Position numbers and translations under genes: made by a program | Notes under the pieces: generated by a model | Seen by the model: the letters and a program-made list of their open reading frames with translations, nothing else | Databases searched by the model: none | What the model was told of the DNA's origin: nothing | Shown here: one piece after another, positions 15,013 to 28,556 of the stretch | Position numbering within the stretch: the stretch's first letter is position 1 | How the letters are laid out: every line of letters begins with the position of its first letter | Assembly (NCBI GenBank): GCA_958496175.1 | Contig: OY292276.1 | Coordinates: forward strand, 16,014,001-16,078,000 | Reading direction: 5' to 3' | DNA length: 64,000 nt | From: Sisyra terminalis | Taxonomy: Eukaryota; Arthropoda; Insecta; Neuroptera; Sisyridae

Positions 15013-18000
15013 TCGAAAAATGAATTAAATTAAAAACAAATACTAATTTAATGAGAGAATAATTAGAAGTGAGTAAAAGAATTTTTATTATTCTTTGTAG
15101 TTATAAAACGACGGTAATTAACCATTAAAAAAATTATTTCTATGGGTAATCAATGAAACTAAAAACAATTAATAAAACTTAATTTTAATCAGAATTGATA
15201 GTCAATCAAATGAACTGAAAATCGAATAACGAAAATCAAATATTGAAAATTGAAAAACCAAACTTTTTTAAAAGAAAATCGCATAAAAAAAATAAATATT
15301 GTGTTAGAAGTATAAAAAAAAAAAATTTAGGCTTGCATTTGACCAAAAAAAATAAATAAAATAAAACAATCTTTAATTGGATTGGATGATCCTAAAAAAT
15401 ATAAACCTTATGCTTTTTTACTTTGACTAAACGATAGAAATGTTACCCAAAAAACTATCCTATAATTAGTGTAAAAAATTGCTAACGTTGATATTAGAAA
15501 TAAAGTATTTTAGCGCTTTATCCAATCCTCAATGTAAGTTATAAATTATGAAGAAATGCAAATTTCAATACGTTTACTTGAAACAATAATGTTTTTATTT
15601 TAACTAGTTTTGTAGCAATAAATAATTCCAGTATTCTCTATTTGTATGAATGGAAACCAAAGATGAATTCCCCTTAGTTTTACATTAAAACAATTTAATA
15701 AATGTGTATAGGGAAAATCAAAGCTCAATGGAAGAAAATAAACGTACAAATATGTTCATTAAGATCAAAATCTGAAACAACACACACTAATAAACAAACG
15801 ACTAATTATTTTTATTGTAATGAAGGGAAATATAAAACGGAAATTTATTATTTTCCGGATGTCGAGTTGAAAACATCTTTTAATTCTTCCGTGTTTACTC
15901 GCTTCGTTTATAAAGAAAGATCACAATAAGAAACATTCAAACGGGAACGAATAGAAGTAGTAATTTATTACAATTATCACTGAGGATTAGAACGTAGTTT
16001 TCATCCGTTTACGTATCATGTGAAAGAAAAGTTCATACTGGTTTTCCTCTGTGTATATCAGTGAGGATTTATTCATCTTATGGGTCAATAACAAAGCGGT
16101 AAAGTAAGGTTCATGCATATTCCATGTAATGTAAAACATTGTGATATTAAAGCTAGTCTGTATCCTGGAGTCTTCGCGAAATAGATTGTTTTATTCCACC
16201 CTCTTTCCTGAACCATCTGCATTTCGATGAACATGTCAATCATTTATTTTGATCTTTTAACGTTGCTGTCACTCATTTTATATGATATTAAAAAAGAAAA
16301 TCCACCACATTGCAGTAAAAATCAACCATAATGACGTTCACAAAATTATAAATATATGTCTTTCATTTTCTATTTTAAATATTCACTTTAATTATAAATT
16401 TAAAAAAAAATGAATTTCTTTTATTTTTTTTAAATATTAACTAGTTAATATAAAATTGCACATCGTCGTTTTTGCTTCGTAATGTAAACTTTATGTAAAA
16501 GTAAATAGCGAGACAAAATCTGTTCAAATTTATATTTCAGATAAGTTACATACATCTAATGAATACCGTGCTTTTATAACCATAAATTTACTTTTTTCAT
16601 CAATTTGTATATGAAAATAGCTTTCCATGAGTTTTGTCACATCATACCGGATATTAATAATAACGCTATCGTATATTTTTTCGCGACACTATTAATTTCC
16701 ATCGATAAAATGTATTCAATATTGAACGCTTATCGATATAAAATATAAACGACATTTTCTCTTATATGTATCCACTAAACAAACTTTAACCAATGATCGA
16801 TTTTAGTGGAACGCTTTAACTATACACGGATCATTACAATTTTTAATTTACGGTTTGTAACTTAAAAATGGAAGTAATACGTGGGTGACACATTTTTTTT
16901 AAATTGGAATAATTTGCAATTTTTAAATAAACTTTAAATTGAGTTGTAACCTTATTTATAGCGTTGTTTTCAAAGCTCGCGAGTAATAAAGACTATGAAA
17001 ATGTAATAAAGTTGTAAATAATGATAAAACTCCAATAAAAGGTGAAGTAATGTTTCGAAATAGAGAAAAGTGAAGCTTTATTTCAATTTTCTTATTTTCC
17101 AATCAAGAGCTTGTATTTTTTGCTTTGAAACCTCGTTTATTCTCGTGAGCAATCAAGCATTTATGCGGATGTCATTTTAATGAAACGAAACACATTCCCG
17201 TAAATGGTAAATACGGCAATATCAATCACAATGAGCAATGAAGCAAAATTTCGAAATAGCGATGCTATAAAGACCGATTACACTTTACGAATTTTGTAAT
17301 GTTTTGTGACGACTTGGTTTTAATTTCACAAAAAAGCAGCAATGTTTTATATCAGAAAAAATAGCGATAATTTTTTATATAAACGAAGAGAAAATAATAA
17401 ATGCTTTGAAAAAATGAACTTCTTTAAAAAATGTCATTTATATATATATTCCGAACCTAATTTTAAGCATAATTTATTAATATTTCGAAGAACATACAGA
17501 ATGTATTTTCCCATTTTACTATCGGTAATTTGTCTTCGGCATCATACATTATTTTTAGGAACAATTTCAGCGATCATTTGTGGTGAACGAGTTTCATTAT
17601 TCTATGACATACACATAATCTGTTTCCATTACTAAATTTATAGCGATGTCTTCAATATCGTCTCGGTAAATTTTCATACGTCTTGTGTAAACGAAGGATT
17701 GTAAATATTTATTATTTTCTCACATTTTCTATACGTGTATTTTAAAGCTTATCTGTAATACTTCCAGACATTACACGTAGAATTTATTCATAAACCTACT
17801 TTTAAAAATTTATATATTATGTTCTGGCTGATTCTTGTTTCTGCCAAATTATTTATTTTCAGATAACTATTGTTATTTCTTTTGATATAGTTGGAAAGTT
17901 TTATTCAACATTATTTCATTCTTGGATGAAGTAGAAAACATTTTATTTTGAAGCTCAAACGCGAATAATAGATAAAATATAATAAATTGTTGTTTCTCTA

Positions 18001-18678
18001 GGCGGTATTAAGCTTGAGATGGGTCTATTCATTGTTGTCTCGACACCACACATTATCTACGTATCTACGATTTCTCGTTGTATTTTTCAAGAGTCAAAAC
18101 CTATATTGGATATAACTTTGCTGAAACCTTTCACTTGAATTGGTGCAAGAAAAATCTTTCGAAATAAAATTTTCTTAAATTTTACAGTTTTCTGGAATTC
18201 TTTGTGAAATTGAAAACATTTGTTGTCGATATTGAACCACATTTATAGAAATTATTGAAACAAAGACCGAAAGCTAAGTGCTGTGCAAATGAGAATTAAA
18301 AAAAATATTTTATTTCCGAGGATCTTCAATTTTTAAATAATTTACACTTTGTTATTTTTTGTGCAACATTTCGCAGTTTACTTCTGCTTTTCCAGTGAAT
18401 ATAAATAACATTAAACTTTATAAAGAATAAGTTTTAAACAAAATATCAAAAAATGAGAAATATTCGAAAAGCTTATTGTTTCATTTGATCCGGTATTTTC
18501 TTATGTATATAAAGACATTTATTTTTTTGATCATTTTTCCCCAGAGAACAGAGAAAATATGCTTATTTTTACCGAAGAATAGTGATACTTTATTATTAGT
18601 AGGTGTAGTATAAATTCTATAAAAGTATGAAGGTCTATCTATTCATGAGTGAAAATACCGGTCTTTAATCACTAAAGC

Positions 18679-18770
18679 ACTAGTTCTTAATCTGGATTCA
18701 ATTGATTCCAGGGATTCGGTATGTCATTCTCGTGGGTTCGGCAAATTCTTGATATATTTGTTAATTTTGT
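18679..18770 (+). repeat. Possible hAT-type repeat remnant
   Basis: CACTAGTTCTTAATCTGGAT, followed by an AGGGATTCGGT stretch and then GTGGGTTCGGCAAATT, has the look of the CAGTGGTTCTTAACCTGGGG-style ends of some hAT elements, with the internal 'GGGTTCG(G)' echo twice. No opposite terminus or target duplication was located, so this is a resemblance only. Confidence 0.3.
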
Positions 18771-19722
18771 GCATCTATGTGCATATGTTTTGACTTTTAA
18801 AAAATTTATATTTTATTTTTCCAATTTCGAAGAGTTCGGATAATTTGCTTATTAAACTGGTGAAGGTACCTCTCATTGTGCCTCTACCAAAGCAAAGAAC
18901 AAAGATTTTTTTTTTCGTGTTAACACTCACAGTAAATATATAAGAAAGTATGCTTCAATAGTTTTGTATTTTTTTAATATATTTTTTTTCTAAAATTTTA
19001 AATAAAATATTAACTTTGTCTGTAAAGTAACTATGTTTCGGATTGGTTTCATTATTCTAGCCAAATTTGCTTTTGAGAATTATTACTTGGAATCATAGTC
19101 ATGCAAGCGGACATTTATGCCCATATCTCTAGGTCAAAAGTGAATTTGGTCGCGAAATGTGCATAAAATACTACATAAATTGTCTTTGTACAACAAGTCG
19201 ATATTTTCATATAAGTTTCGATAAAGGTTCCTCTTTGGGGTCAACTTGCTATACTGATCCGGTTAAACCCTTACTAAGTTCCACTTTTAATTTTCGATAT
19301 TTTTAATTCAACCGATCTTGACGGGTTTTAAACCGAAAGTAATTAAATTTTTTACATAATTTTCTCTTCTTTCTATGAATCGATAAAAATTGTATACAAC
19401 TTAACAGTAAAATGGCTTGTTTTTTATACTTAAATCCTTGAGCTTCATTAATTTTATCATAAAACTTTGTATAGTAGTTTATTTGGCTAAAATTTTTTTG
19501 TGCAGTTATAATGTTAAAGTATACTTAAACGTTGATGATTTTCTAAAAATTAAAAATCATAATAATAAAATAATTTTAAAAAGTGATCCTATTGCTTTAG
19601 CAGTATAGATTTCAATTTAATCCAAATAACAAATTTTCTTGCACTATAGTATCCAACTTCTATAAAATTATTATATTTAATCTTCCCTAAATTATTAAAT
19701 ATAAATTATTCTTTTTTTTTAG

Positions 19723-19850
19723 AACCGATAACTACAATCTTAGGAGGACCGGATATGTACATCAATCGTGGCAGTACCATGAACTTAACGTGCATTGTGA
19801 AGCACAGTCCTGAACCACCTCCAGCTATTTTTTGGACGCATAATGATGAG
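19723..19850 (+). CDS. dpr-like: dpr-family protein, exon for the first half of Ig domain 2
   Basis: The exon completes the split Glu codon from 11918 (G|AA) and encodes EPITTILGGPDMYINRGST, the linker and first strands of Ig2, followed by MNLTCIVKHSPEPPPAIFW. The cysteine in NLTC is the first Ig2 cysteine, NLT is a potential N-glycosylation site, and the FW tryptophan is the Ig2 core Trp. The stretch SPEPPP...WTHND is typical of Dpr proteins. The exon ends with GAG|GTAAGA, a consensus donor, in phase 0. Acceptor, frame and donor all agree. Exon boundaries within the Ig domains are as expected for this family. Confidence 0.93.
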
Positions 19851-20974
19851 GTAAGAAATCAATAAAATTTATTATTTTCTATGTTCTGATCCTGTGAAAT
19901 TTTGAGACAAAAATAACAATAATAAAAAAGGGTAGCGCTTAATGCTTTTTATAATTACATAAATATTCTGAATTTGTAAGGAAATATTATTTTCTTTTCT
20001 AAGCCGATTTATGATGAAATATTTTTATAATTCTGTTAAAGAAATATGCCCAGATCATATAGTTTTACATTCTTATATGAATGTTTTTGGTATCAATAAT
20101 CAAGATTTTTGAATGAAATTTAGAACAAGTCAAAGCTCAAACTGTTTTGCACAAATATATTCTTCATAAAGTTTAGTCTTAAGAAGTGCCGTCTTTAATT
20201 ATTTTAATTTAAATGCCAGATGCCATCAAAATAACTATGGTGTACCAATCTAAGAGAAAATAAATTAAGTTTTTTTTTAAACAAACTTTTCATAAATATT
20301 TCAGAAACGATACTCGATTTACATTTTTATTGGTTGGAAAATGCTTCAGCTTATAAAACTTCTATAATATTTTCAGTTGCAATTAAAAGTTTTCATGGGA
20401 AAAAAAGATCATTTTATTTTGAACAAAGTTTTTTAATCATTGAAACAATACCGTATTCATTAATTTTGACGAGTAGAAATTTTTTATAACATTACTCATA
20501 GTATTCCATCGTGCTTTATTCCATTTTTGAATGAAGATTTGACATCAAATCGCATCACATTTCAACACCTAGTGATTAAAATATTGATTTAATTTTGTGG
20601 GAGAAGAAATAATTTTACTTTAATTAATTTAATTAAAGTTTTGATTATAAATTTCCTTAGCCCATGATGTCTTAACACTAATAAGTGACTCTAAATCTTG
20701 TCTTCATCAACTTGTACATACGTTCATTAACATATTAAGCTAATTCCTCGCAAAGCTACAGGGGCAGAAAACTAAGACTGGAATACCATTAAATGAACAC
20801 AAAAAAAAACAAATTTAAGATAAAGTGATATATTAACACTGTGTCAACCAATCTGGACATAGGCTTCTTTTAATTTTATTTGATCGAGTTTTTCAGGAAA
20901 AAGTTAATTATTCCTCAACACTGCAGTCACAGGTCTTATTGTATTGCCTAGATCATAATCTTACCTATTTCACG

Positions 20975-21310
20975 CATATTTATGCTCTCGAAAATCAGAC
21001 CAGTGCTTACATATGCATGCCCAGTCTGGAGTTCAGTAAGCAAAATCAAGTATCTGACAATACAAAGAGTCCAAAATAAATTACTAAGAATGCTGGGAAA
21101 TTATCCAGTCTAATACAAGGTGCACGATCTTCATGAGGAATTAAGGATACTACCGCTAGACTTATATATCCTCGCTTTGTCGCGGAAATTCTACACAAAT
21201 TGTAAAAGTGATCCTAGCCAAATAATTAGAAGCATCAGTGACTATACCCTCGATGACCACAAATACAGAAAATACAAACATAAAAGAATAAGACATATTT
21301 TCTTATAAAA
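20975..21310 (+). pseudogene. C-terminal relic of a Jockey-type LINE reverse transcriptase
   Basis: Read on the + strand, the frame gives KIRPVLTYACPVWSS, then a KYLTIQRVQNKLLRMLGNYP segment, then HDLHEELRILPL and a basic tail KRIRHIFL. That order (R-P-V-L-x-Y-A-C-P-V-W, then RVQNKxLRM, then DLH-x-x-L-x-I) is the C-terminal part of ORF2 in Jockey-superfamily non-LTR retrotransposons, just downstream of the RT catalytic core. One in-frame TAA (21111-21113) breaks the frame after NYPV, and upstream of about 20975 the frame is lost to further stops. No endonuclease or catalytic FADD segment is present nearby, so this is a 5'-truncated, dead copy, as is usual for LINE insertions. It lies in sense orientation in the intron. 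Confidence 0.82.
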
Positions 21311-21509
21311 AATTGAAAGCAGGATCAATATTCAGGGTTTTTTAAGAATTGCCATCTATTTTTTCCCAACTCAAATAAACAACTATAATAACGTAAACTA
21401 ATATCTATCCTAGATCAGGATCTACAGACACTGCTTGGATGGTTTATGCAAGGTACATCACACTTAAAATTAAAAACAAATTGTAAACAAAAGTATTTGT
21501 ATATATATA

Positions 21510-22680
21510 ACTAGTAGTTGCCCGTTGCATTCGCAACTAAAGGTTTTATCTCAATAAAATGTTTAATATGAAATAATGTAGTTAATCAACAACCGAAATT
21601 TTAAATTTAATAATCAAAGTGTTAATATAAAAAAAGTTAACAAAATCTAAAATTAATCTAAGTTAATCTAAAATTATATTAAGAAATAAAATATAAGTGT
21701 TTTTTTTTTATATTATTTTAATAACGTTTTAAATAACGTCATTTCACTAAATTATAATGAAAGTTTAATACTTATGTAGTACTTATACTAAAAGGACGAC
21801 TATAAATTTTGGTTCGTTTTTCTACGATCAAACTTTTTAAAATCTATTTTATTTTATGAACCAAAGGTTGTGATCTGGAGTAATTATGTATTCGGCTAAA
21901 AAGCATTAAGATCGCAATTTTTTGCCATATATTTCACTGTCAATACAAATATAAAATCTTCGATACTTACTTTTTTTCGATATTTAGAACAATTTGAAAA
22001 CCAATTATTGTTATTGAAAGTTAATAAAATATTCGAATTTACTTCCACGTTTTCCACCTATTTCCAACAATTTTGTATGTACAACGTCCAAATGTGCGAA
22101 ATCGAATAGCTTTTTAATCATGTTAACTAACATAAAGAAGGTCATTATTTTTTTTTCGTTTTACATTGTATTTTCAAATATATGTGCACATTTGTGTCGA
22201 TGAAGTTTGGAAAATGTTTTCCTTATACGATGCAGATATATAATAAGAAAGGGTTTTTGAAAATTTCTCCCCTAAAAGAGTGAAAAACGGTAGCAAAGTT
22301 TGTAAGGGATAACGCTTAATAAACAATCGAAATTTCAAATTTAATAATCAATCAAAGTCCGTTAAAAGCGAAACGTTATTACTGCTTAATATAAAACAAA
22401 GTTGATTTATTATTAGAAACAAAAACTTAGGGTCTGCTTAAAAATTTAAACTCTAATAAGTAGATATATCTGAAAAGGTTAAGTTTATAAGTGAGCATTA
22501 AGTTTTTTGGCTTTCACATATTGTAAACCTGAAAATTCGAAATACGTATTCACAAATAAATACATTAGTGAGTGAGTAGCCCTTCCAACGTTTTGAATGC
22601 GTAAGTGGGGATAACAGAGCGCATGTGCATAGCCCATTCTGCACGGACGCACGGCAAGATAGCCAATTTATATATAAGAT
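21510..22680. repeat. Probable degenerate interspersed element with repeated internal segments
   Basis: The block starts with TATATATAACTAGTAGTTGC followed by CCGTTGCATTCGCAAC, and ends near GCCAATTTATATATAAGAT at about 22660-22680. A segment around AACCGAAATTTTAAATTTAA (from about 21589) recurs as AATCGAAATTTCAAATTTAA (from about 22325), both followed by TAATCAA. The 'AGTTGCCCG...TTCGCA' opening and the TATATA-flanked ends look like widespread arthropod non-autonomous repeats. No coding capacity is visible. Boundaries are estimates. Confidence 0.45.
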
Positions 22681-23751
22681 TATAAGAGAAATTAATTTAA
22701 TTTTATTTATTTATATGCTGTCTAACTCAGGTATTGCTGCAACTGTACGATTTTTACGCCGGTTCAAGACTGCACAGTTTTGTAATCTACATGCAACGTT
22801 TTACTTGCAACGTGTTAAACCGTGCAAATCGACAGTTGTGCAAAGCCTAGCGTCAGAACCGGCCTTTAGGTTGTAGTTAGCGTGGTAAAATCATTTAGAA
22901 TCAATTATGAACTTTCATTTCTACCAAAGCCTCTGTTCCCCAATGTAATCAATCAATGATTTTTATTTAATTAAAAATACAACGTAAAAGATTTTCCAAG
23001 TAAATAGCATAAAATTTTACTGTTAAAAGATAAAGATATAGGGTATTTGCCATACAAATAAAGGATACCAGCTGTAGACGTCTTTCGTTATGGAAAATAT
23101 GACAACCTTCACAGTGGTAATATAAATTAATGCTTAAATCTGTCTCCAAAAGAAATTTTTAATTTAAAGTTACGTTAGCAAAAGCAAACGCGTTAGGTAT
23201 CTACTTGAAAAAAGCATGTACGATTTCATCTCTACGTATTAAAATTAATTAGAAAGTTTCAGAGTTTCTTTAAATATTAACTCGTTCTTATTTTGTATTT
23301 AATTAAATTAAATGTGAAAAACACAGCATTAATTTCTTGTTACAGTCTATTATTAAAAGAAAATTATCCATTTAGGAGTAACAATACGAATAAGTAATAG
23401 TGAAAATTGTATGAGTATTTTAGAGCGTAGACTCCATATATATATAATTTCGACTTAATGAAACAAATATGGTAGCGCTGTTCCACTCTATTTTTTTGTC
23501 GTTGTCATAACTAATGCAAAAGAAAAAACTTTTCAGACATAATAAATGAGAGATAAAATTTTCCAGTTTCTATTGTTATCTAAACTTTGCCATCTGTTTG
23601 TTTGTTTCTCCCATAATGGATCGGGTCAGAAAATTTCGATTATATTTCTTGTACGTTATTACATTGATACAATCTCGACGCTTTATATTTATTTGGATAA
23701 ATTTTGAGAGGTTAGGGTTAAATTAGATGTTCGTCTGGAGGAGAAAGTGTA

Positions 23752-24048
23752 ATGCTGACAGAGCGTCATTTGTTACGGATATCCTGCACTACCTTCTTCG
23801 TTTCTGGGTTCTGTTGTCTGCGTAATCAATTCCAAGTGGTTTCTATCGGTTTGTCTATCGCCACACCCCAACGCAGAACACATCCAGGGACATCTCCCAT
23901 TTGGAACGAACGAACAGTAATTACAGGAGAAGAAGCTGTTCGAGGATTTTGCTTTTATACATTTACGTAGAAAGAAATTAACGCAAACGAGAAAATTTAA
24001 AAAGAAATTAAATTGCAACAGTTTCATAATTATTTTTTTTACTTGCAT
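23752..24048. other. Richer-G+C island open on both strands, unidentified
   Basis: Between about 23740 and 23960 base composition rises well above the surrounding intron, and long frames are open on both strands (+ 23752-23970, 72 codons; - 24048-23773, 91 codons). The + frame reads through TTPQRRTHPG-like sequence (seen as ATPQRRTHPGTSPIWNERT), and the - frame has several cysteines (PWMCSALGCGDRQTD). Neither matches a family I know, and neither has obvious splice signals placed to use it. It could be a decayed insertion, a conserved non-coding element or an unannotated exon. Confidence 0.2.
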
Positions 24049-26066
24049 TTCCTTTTTTCATTTGTTCTATGTTTTTCTATTTTCATTCATAACATGTCCC
24101 ATATTGAAAACATTTACCATAATACCATAAAAGTGTAATTATTGTTTACATGCAGTTGAATAGTGTAAACGCTATTCATTAACCAACCCGTGAAACGAAT
24201 CAATATTTAAATTTAACATAGTTGCACTTTATGAGTTTTAAAATTCTTTTTGTGTTTTTCCTATTAAAATAATGGATATTTTGTTAAATGAAATGGAAAA
24301 ATACACAGCTGCACTGTTGCTATTTATCTTTGCCTAGAAATAATAAATACATTACACTTCGCATAAAATAATAATTTTTCCTATGTGCAAAATAAGATGA
24401 TTTAATGTTTTGCAAAATGAAAAAAGCTTTTTAGCAAAAACCACTTTAATTATCTCGAAAGAATATTAAATTATATGTCTCTTATCTCATTGTATGAACT
24501 TTTTGATTGGACTTTTTTCGTTGGTAAATTTGCATTTTTTAAGTAAATATTTTTTTGTTGAAATTACATCTTATCGTGTTGTTTAAATATTATATTGTCA
24601 TCTAGTCTAGACTCGAGACAAGCTTGAAAAAAGCTCACCGAATAAAATCGGTATAATCCTGCGATGAGGCGCAATTCATTTAATGCAGTGGTCGAATTAA
24701 AGTAAAAGATATATACACAAAATGTGGTTTATGGAGTCTAAGACTTTAGTTTGTTACATGTTTGCACTAAAAGATATTAAGTGCAGCTTTTAACGTAATT
24801 TGGCTTTAAATATTTCAATCTTGTATTTTCAAATGAATCTTTTTGACGGTATTCTTATCCCAAATTCTTTACGAATTAATGGAAATCCATATCAATTAAC
24901 TTGGCTGCTACCAATCCCATCTACTGAAATTAGAATTAAAATTTTAAAAATTCATTGTTTTCATAACTTTAAAAGGTCACTTTCATCCCGATTAGATCAT
25001 TCGGAAAGTTATTTTATTTTTTGTTTCTAGAAAAATGAAAGACACTGGTCTAAAAGCGTATGAATATTTTATTGGATTATGTATTGTCCAATAACTTTCA
25101 ATACTTTTAATCGTCTTTCTGATAGTAGCATAACCAAAGAGATTGTATAGCTAAAGTGAACGTGCACCATAAGCCCCATGTTAAACTTAAACTGTCATTT
25201 CCCCTCAATTTACCGAGTGGCCGAACCCCTTCCACAGCATATTTGTTCAAAATCTATTCTCCCCTCTCTAAGGTGCCATAGAAGTTGAGTTAAAATTATA
25301 ATGATTGTCGTTTGTATATATTCAAATGTAATAGGTTTGGTCAATGTTTTGTAACCAATTTCGTTTAATTGTTAAATATTTACAAAATTTGAGAATATTC
25401 TTAAGAAAAATAAATTATCAAAATGAAATATGATGGAAATGAAACGACGTCCACGAGATAGTGCTGAGTTTAAAAAAAGGAAAAAATGGGGGCTTGATGG
25501 CCTTATATTTTTGACAGATTTATAGCCAAGTTTACTCTAATAATACAATTTGTTTAAATATAACTCCATGCTGATAAAATTTTTGCTCTTTGATGATTAG
25601 AAACTTAATCCAAAGATTGTTATGCACTTATGGATTGCATTTATGACCGTTCATATGGCATAAATCCGTGCATAATAAAAATAAGAAAACACAAATGTGG
25701 CGTACGAAGCGACTACTACGTAGGCACAATTTTGTATGGTAGCTAAAAGCAACAGCTTGTAATTTAGTACTAATGAGTACCTACCTGCACAAATAAGCGC
25801 TTGAAACACGCGCTTACATATTAGCATGTTACTAGCGTCGATTGCTTCTGTTGACCACACTAGAGATGAAGGACTTTTATATTTGTAGGTCTCTCTTCTA
25901 ACGCTTTCAACATAGGCGATGATGCATTTTGCTTAGGTCACTCTAAACTTATACCTTCGTAAACTACCATGGCAGTTACTTCTAATACGATTTTTCATTT
26001 ACTGTACTGTGCGCTATCTATTTATACAAACTAGTGGGTCCAGGTGATTTTTGGTCTCATCATATG

Positions 26067-26240
26067 ACGTAAAAGTTTTACCACTTTAAATTTTTTGTAG
26101 AAACCAGAACCAATAATAATCCAAAGGTGCCAATTCTACAGAGTATAGTAGAATTGGTATTACATCTCAATAAATCTGCAAAATCTTTTGGCTAATGATC
26201 ATACTTGTATGAGATATCCTTTACGGCAAAACTTTTACGT
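26067..26240. mobile_element. MITE-like nested inverted repeat
   Basis: The left arm ACGTAAAAGTTTTACCACTT (from 26067) is matched in reverse complement by the right arm TTTACGGCAAAACTTTTACG (from 26220); the outer 14 bases are identical and the rest is imperfect. Near the centre lies a perfect 10-bp hairpin, CCAATTCTAC (26130-26139), 8-nt loop, GTAGAATTGG (26148-26157). The 174-bp length, terminal inverted repeats and absence of coding suggest a miniature transposon. The superfamily is unassigned because no clear target duplication is visible. Confidence 0.55.
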
Positions 26241-28430
26241 TAAATAACGAAATAAAAATTATTTGGGCCAATTTTTTGCCATAAAAGAACGAAAAATATC
26301 TAAACGTGTAATTATGCTACCTTTAGAAAGACTGTTAGAGCATAATGAACCACAATGGGAAAATCGTCTTTTATTTTGCCAAAAAAAAAAAATACCTTTT
26401 GAACAACTTAATACAATTTTCCCGCAAAACTTTGTGAAAATATTAAGTAAAACATAGGTTTTGATAAATATAAAATTTAAACCTCAACTTAGCAACTATA
26501 ACAATTTTTATTAGAACTGCTAAATAGTATCTTAAAAATCGGGTATAGGAAAAGCAAAGTCATAAAAAAGTTTCTTTATTTATTTTTTTTTGCATTGCAA
26601 GTATAATCTGTTAATAATATGAAAAGTAAAACTAATGTAATAAAAATTATTCCACTTCCTTAATAGCTTTTAAATCCGGAAAATCGTAATTTTCTCCGTT
26701 TTTATTTAAAAACCACTTTTCATATAGTCATGCACCCAAATGCGTTTCGTGTCTTGAGAAAAATCTTAGAGATCATCATCATGAGATATAATGAGTCACG
26801 TCTATTTACTTTGTTGAAACAGCGTTAGCTTTTCCGTAGTCGGTAATCAAAACAGTGCACACATGATGTGTTTTTTGTTCAATTAAAATTGTCAACATCT
26901 CCGCAATATTTTCCACCATACATTAGATTCTAACATAATTTTCAAACCGCACAATGTTGAAATACAAAAGTCGTTGGAAAGATTGCGAAAATTTATATTA
27001 GGTATAATTTGGTGGATCGAAATTAAATTTCAGGAAAAATACAATGAAATTATATTTCTTAGAAGAAAGACAACAATTGAGCATTGAGGAAATTTCTTTT
27101 TTGTTTTGAAACCGTCTATGTTAAGAGCACAAACCTATTTACCTCACGCATCACCAGTTTTCCGTTGTGTAACCTAATCTAATTCTCCGACGAACAATCT
27201 CCTTAAGGATATAAGAGTAATAATATATACGGTACCATTCATGTTTTATGGATTCAACGTTTCATTGGTAAATTTCTTTCCGCAAAAGTTTTTGACAAGG
27301 TCTACACATCTACATTACGCTTTTAGAATTATTGACAATACTTTACCTTCACACATTTGAATTCTGCTACCATCTATTTGAAGTTTAAACTATGAGATTC
27401 CATATACCTTTTGTTACTTATCTAACTTAACAAACATTTATGAATACATTTTAAGTTTTCTCGAGTAATTGTATGGAAAATGAATTTGTCGAAGACTAAT
27501 ATAAAGCATTTTTTTTTTTTGGAAAGTACAATTTTTTCAAGTATTCATCTTTTATAAAACTAAATTTAACAACTCTACACAAATTAATTTTTAAAAATAT
27601 CTAGATTTATAAGCATAGTAGTTGAATTTTATTTTTCTTTGTGTTAAAATTAATCTCACATGCTAATAATGTGAATGTGGCGTATTAAATTTATAATTAT
27701 GGATTCCAACTGTAAGAATGCCTTCTTCAATGTATCGTTTTAAAATTTATAGTTTAATATTCAATAAATTTATCATTACAGTTTTTCGGCAAGAATTAAA
27801 TTATTTCCTCTTTAACAATTTTCAATTTATGAGGTGCAAGATGAGAATTAGAAACGGGAATCCAAATAAAACATTTACTGTGAACTATTTGGGATTGTGA
27901 CTCTTAAAGTTGGGAATTTGATTCATTTTTTTTCTCGGTAAGAATAGATTGGCCTTTATTTTCTTACATACAGCCCGTTTTAATGTTGAATTGGTTTACT
28001 ATAGCATACACTAATCAATAAATCCATTAGGACATTTTCAATCAATTATCATGGATCTGGATTTTCTTCAGAATTCGCATAAAGTGATCGCAATTTTGCA
28101 TTTTTTGTATGAAAATTTCATAGTATCAATAATATATTTGCGTTGAATCTAAGTTTAGTGCAAGATTTACATTTTTCATCATTTTTCACATTCTATCATT
28201 TGTTCAAAATTTTGAAATTCAGGTAAATTCAATTGGCAAATATCTATTTTTTTTTATTAGTTTTAGTTACCTTAAACTTTGGTGTTTATATAGTTTAACA
28301 ATGTGTTCTGAATCTCTATACTCAGGTGTATACTATATTTGTAAATGCACAAATCACATATTATTCATATAATTTTTAATTCATAGTATTCATTGAAAGC
28401 AACTTTGAGATGGCAATACATTATCTATAC

Positions 28431-28556
28431 CAACGATGGGCTACATTCGGCCAGAGGATTCAATTCGGGCCATGGAATCTTTAAAAAAAAATATTTTTCT
28501 ACTCCGACCCGCATACGAAAAGTTACCCCCAAAACACAAAAAGTTGTCGCTCCCTG
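28431..28556. mobile_element. Miniature hAT-family element with near-perfect 8-bp target duplication
   Basis: The left end CAACGATGGGCTACATTCGG and the right end AAAAAGTTGTCGCTCCCTG are the decayed form of the CAGnGGTGGGCAAAC...GTTGCCGACCCCTG ends of hAT transposons, with internal CGGCC/CGGGCC and CCGACCCGC typical of that group. The flanks are ATCTATAC (28423-28430) and ATCTTTAC (28557-28564), 7 of 8 identical, which fits the 8-bp duplication hAT insertion makes. At 126 bp it has no coding sequence, so it depended on a transposase made elsewhere. Confidence 0.78.

Larger units (their letters stand above)
11919..19722 (+). other. dpr intron, with decayed repeat traces
   Basis: A 7.8-kb phase-1 intron running from GTATGT to a long T-tract and AG at 19721-19722. 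It is A+T-rich and holds no recognisable exon. Weak repeat traces are the hAT-like terminus at 14970, a second hAT-like terminus near 18679, and a segment at about 13610-13700 related to one at about 43610-43710. A copied ATCA(C/G)TGAGGATT motif occurs near 15976 and 16056. Open frames at 15702-15929 and 17342-17635 show no family motif. I see nothing else specific. Confidence 0.7.

Noticed and set aside
15661..15690. AAGGGGAATTC-type sequence considered as the right end of the hAT-like terminus at 14970
   Set aside because: Does not match the inverted terminus, and the flanking 8-bp duplication is absent.
25190..25280. G+C-richer stretch with CCGAGTGGCCGAA, considered a tRNA-like gene
   Set aside because: No B box, no acceptor-stem pairing and no cloverleaf could be drawn.
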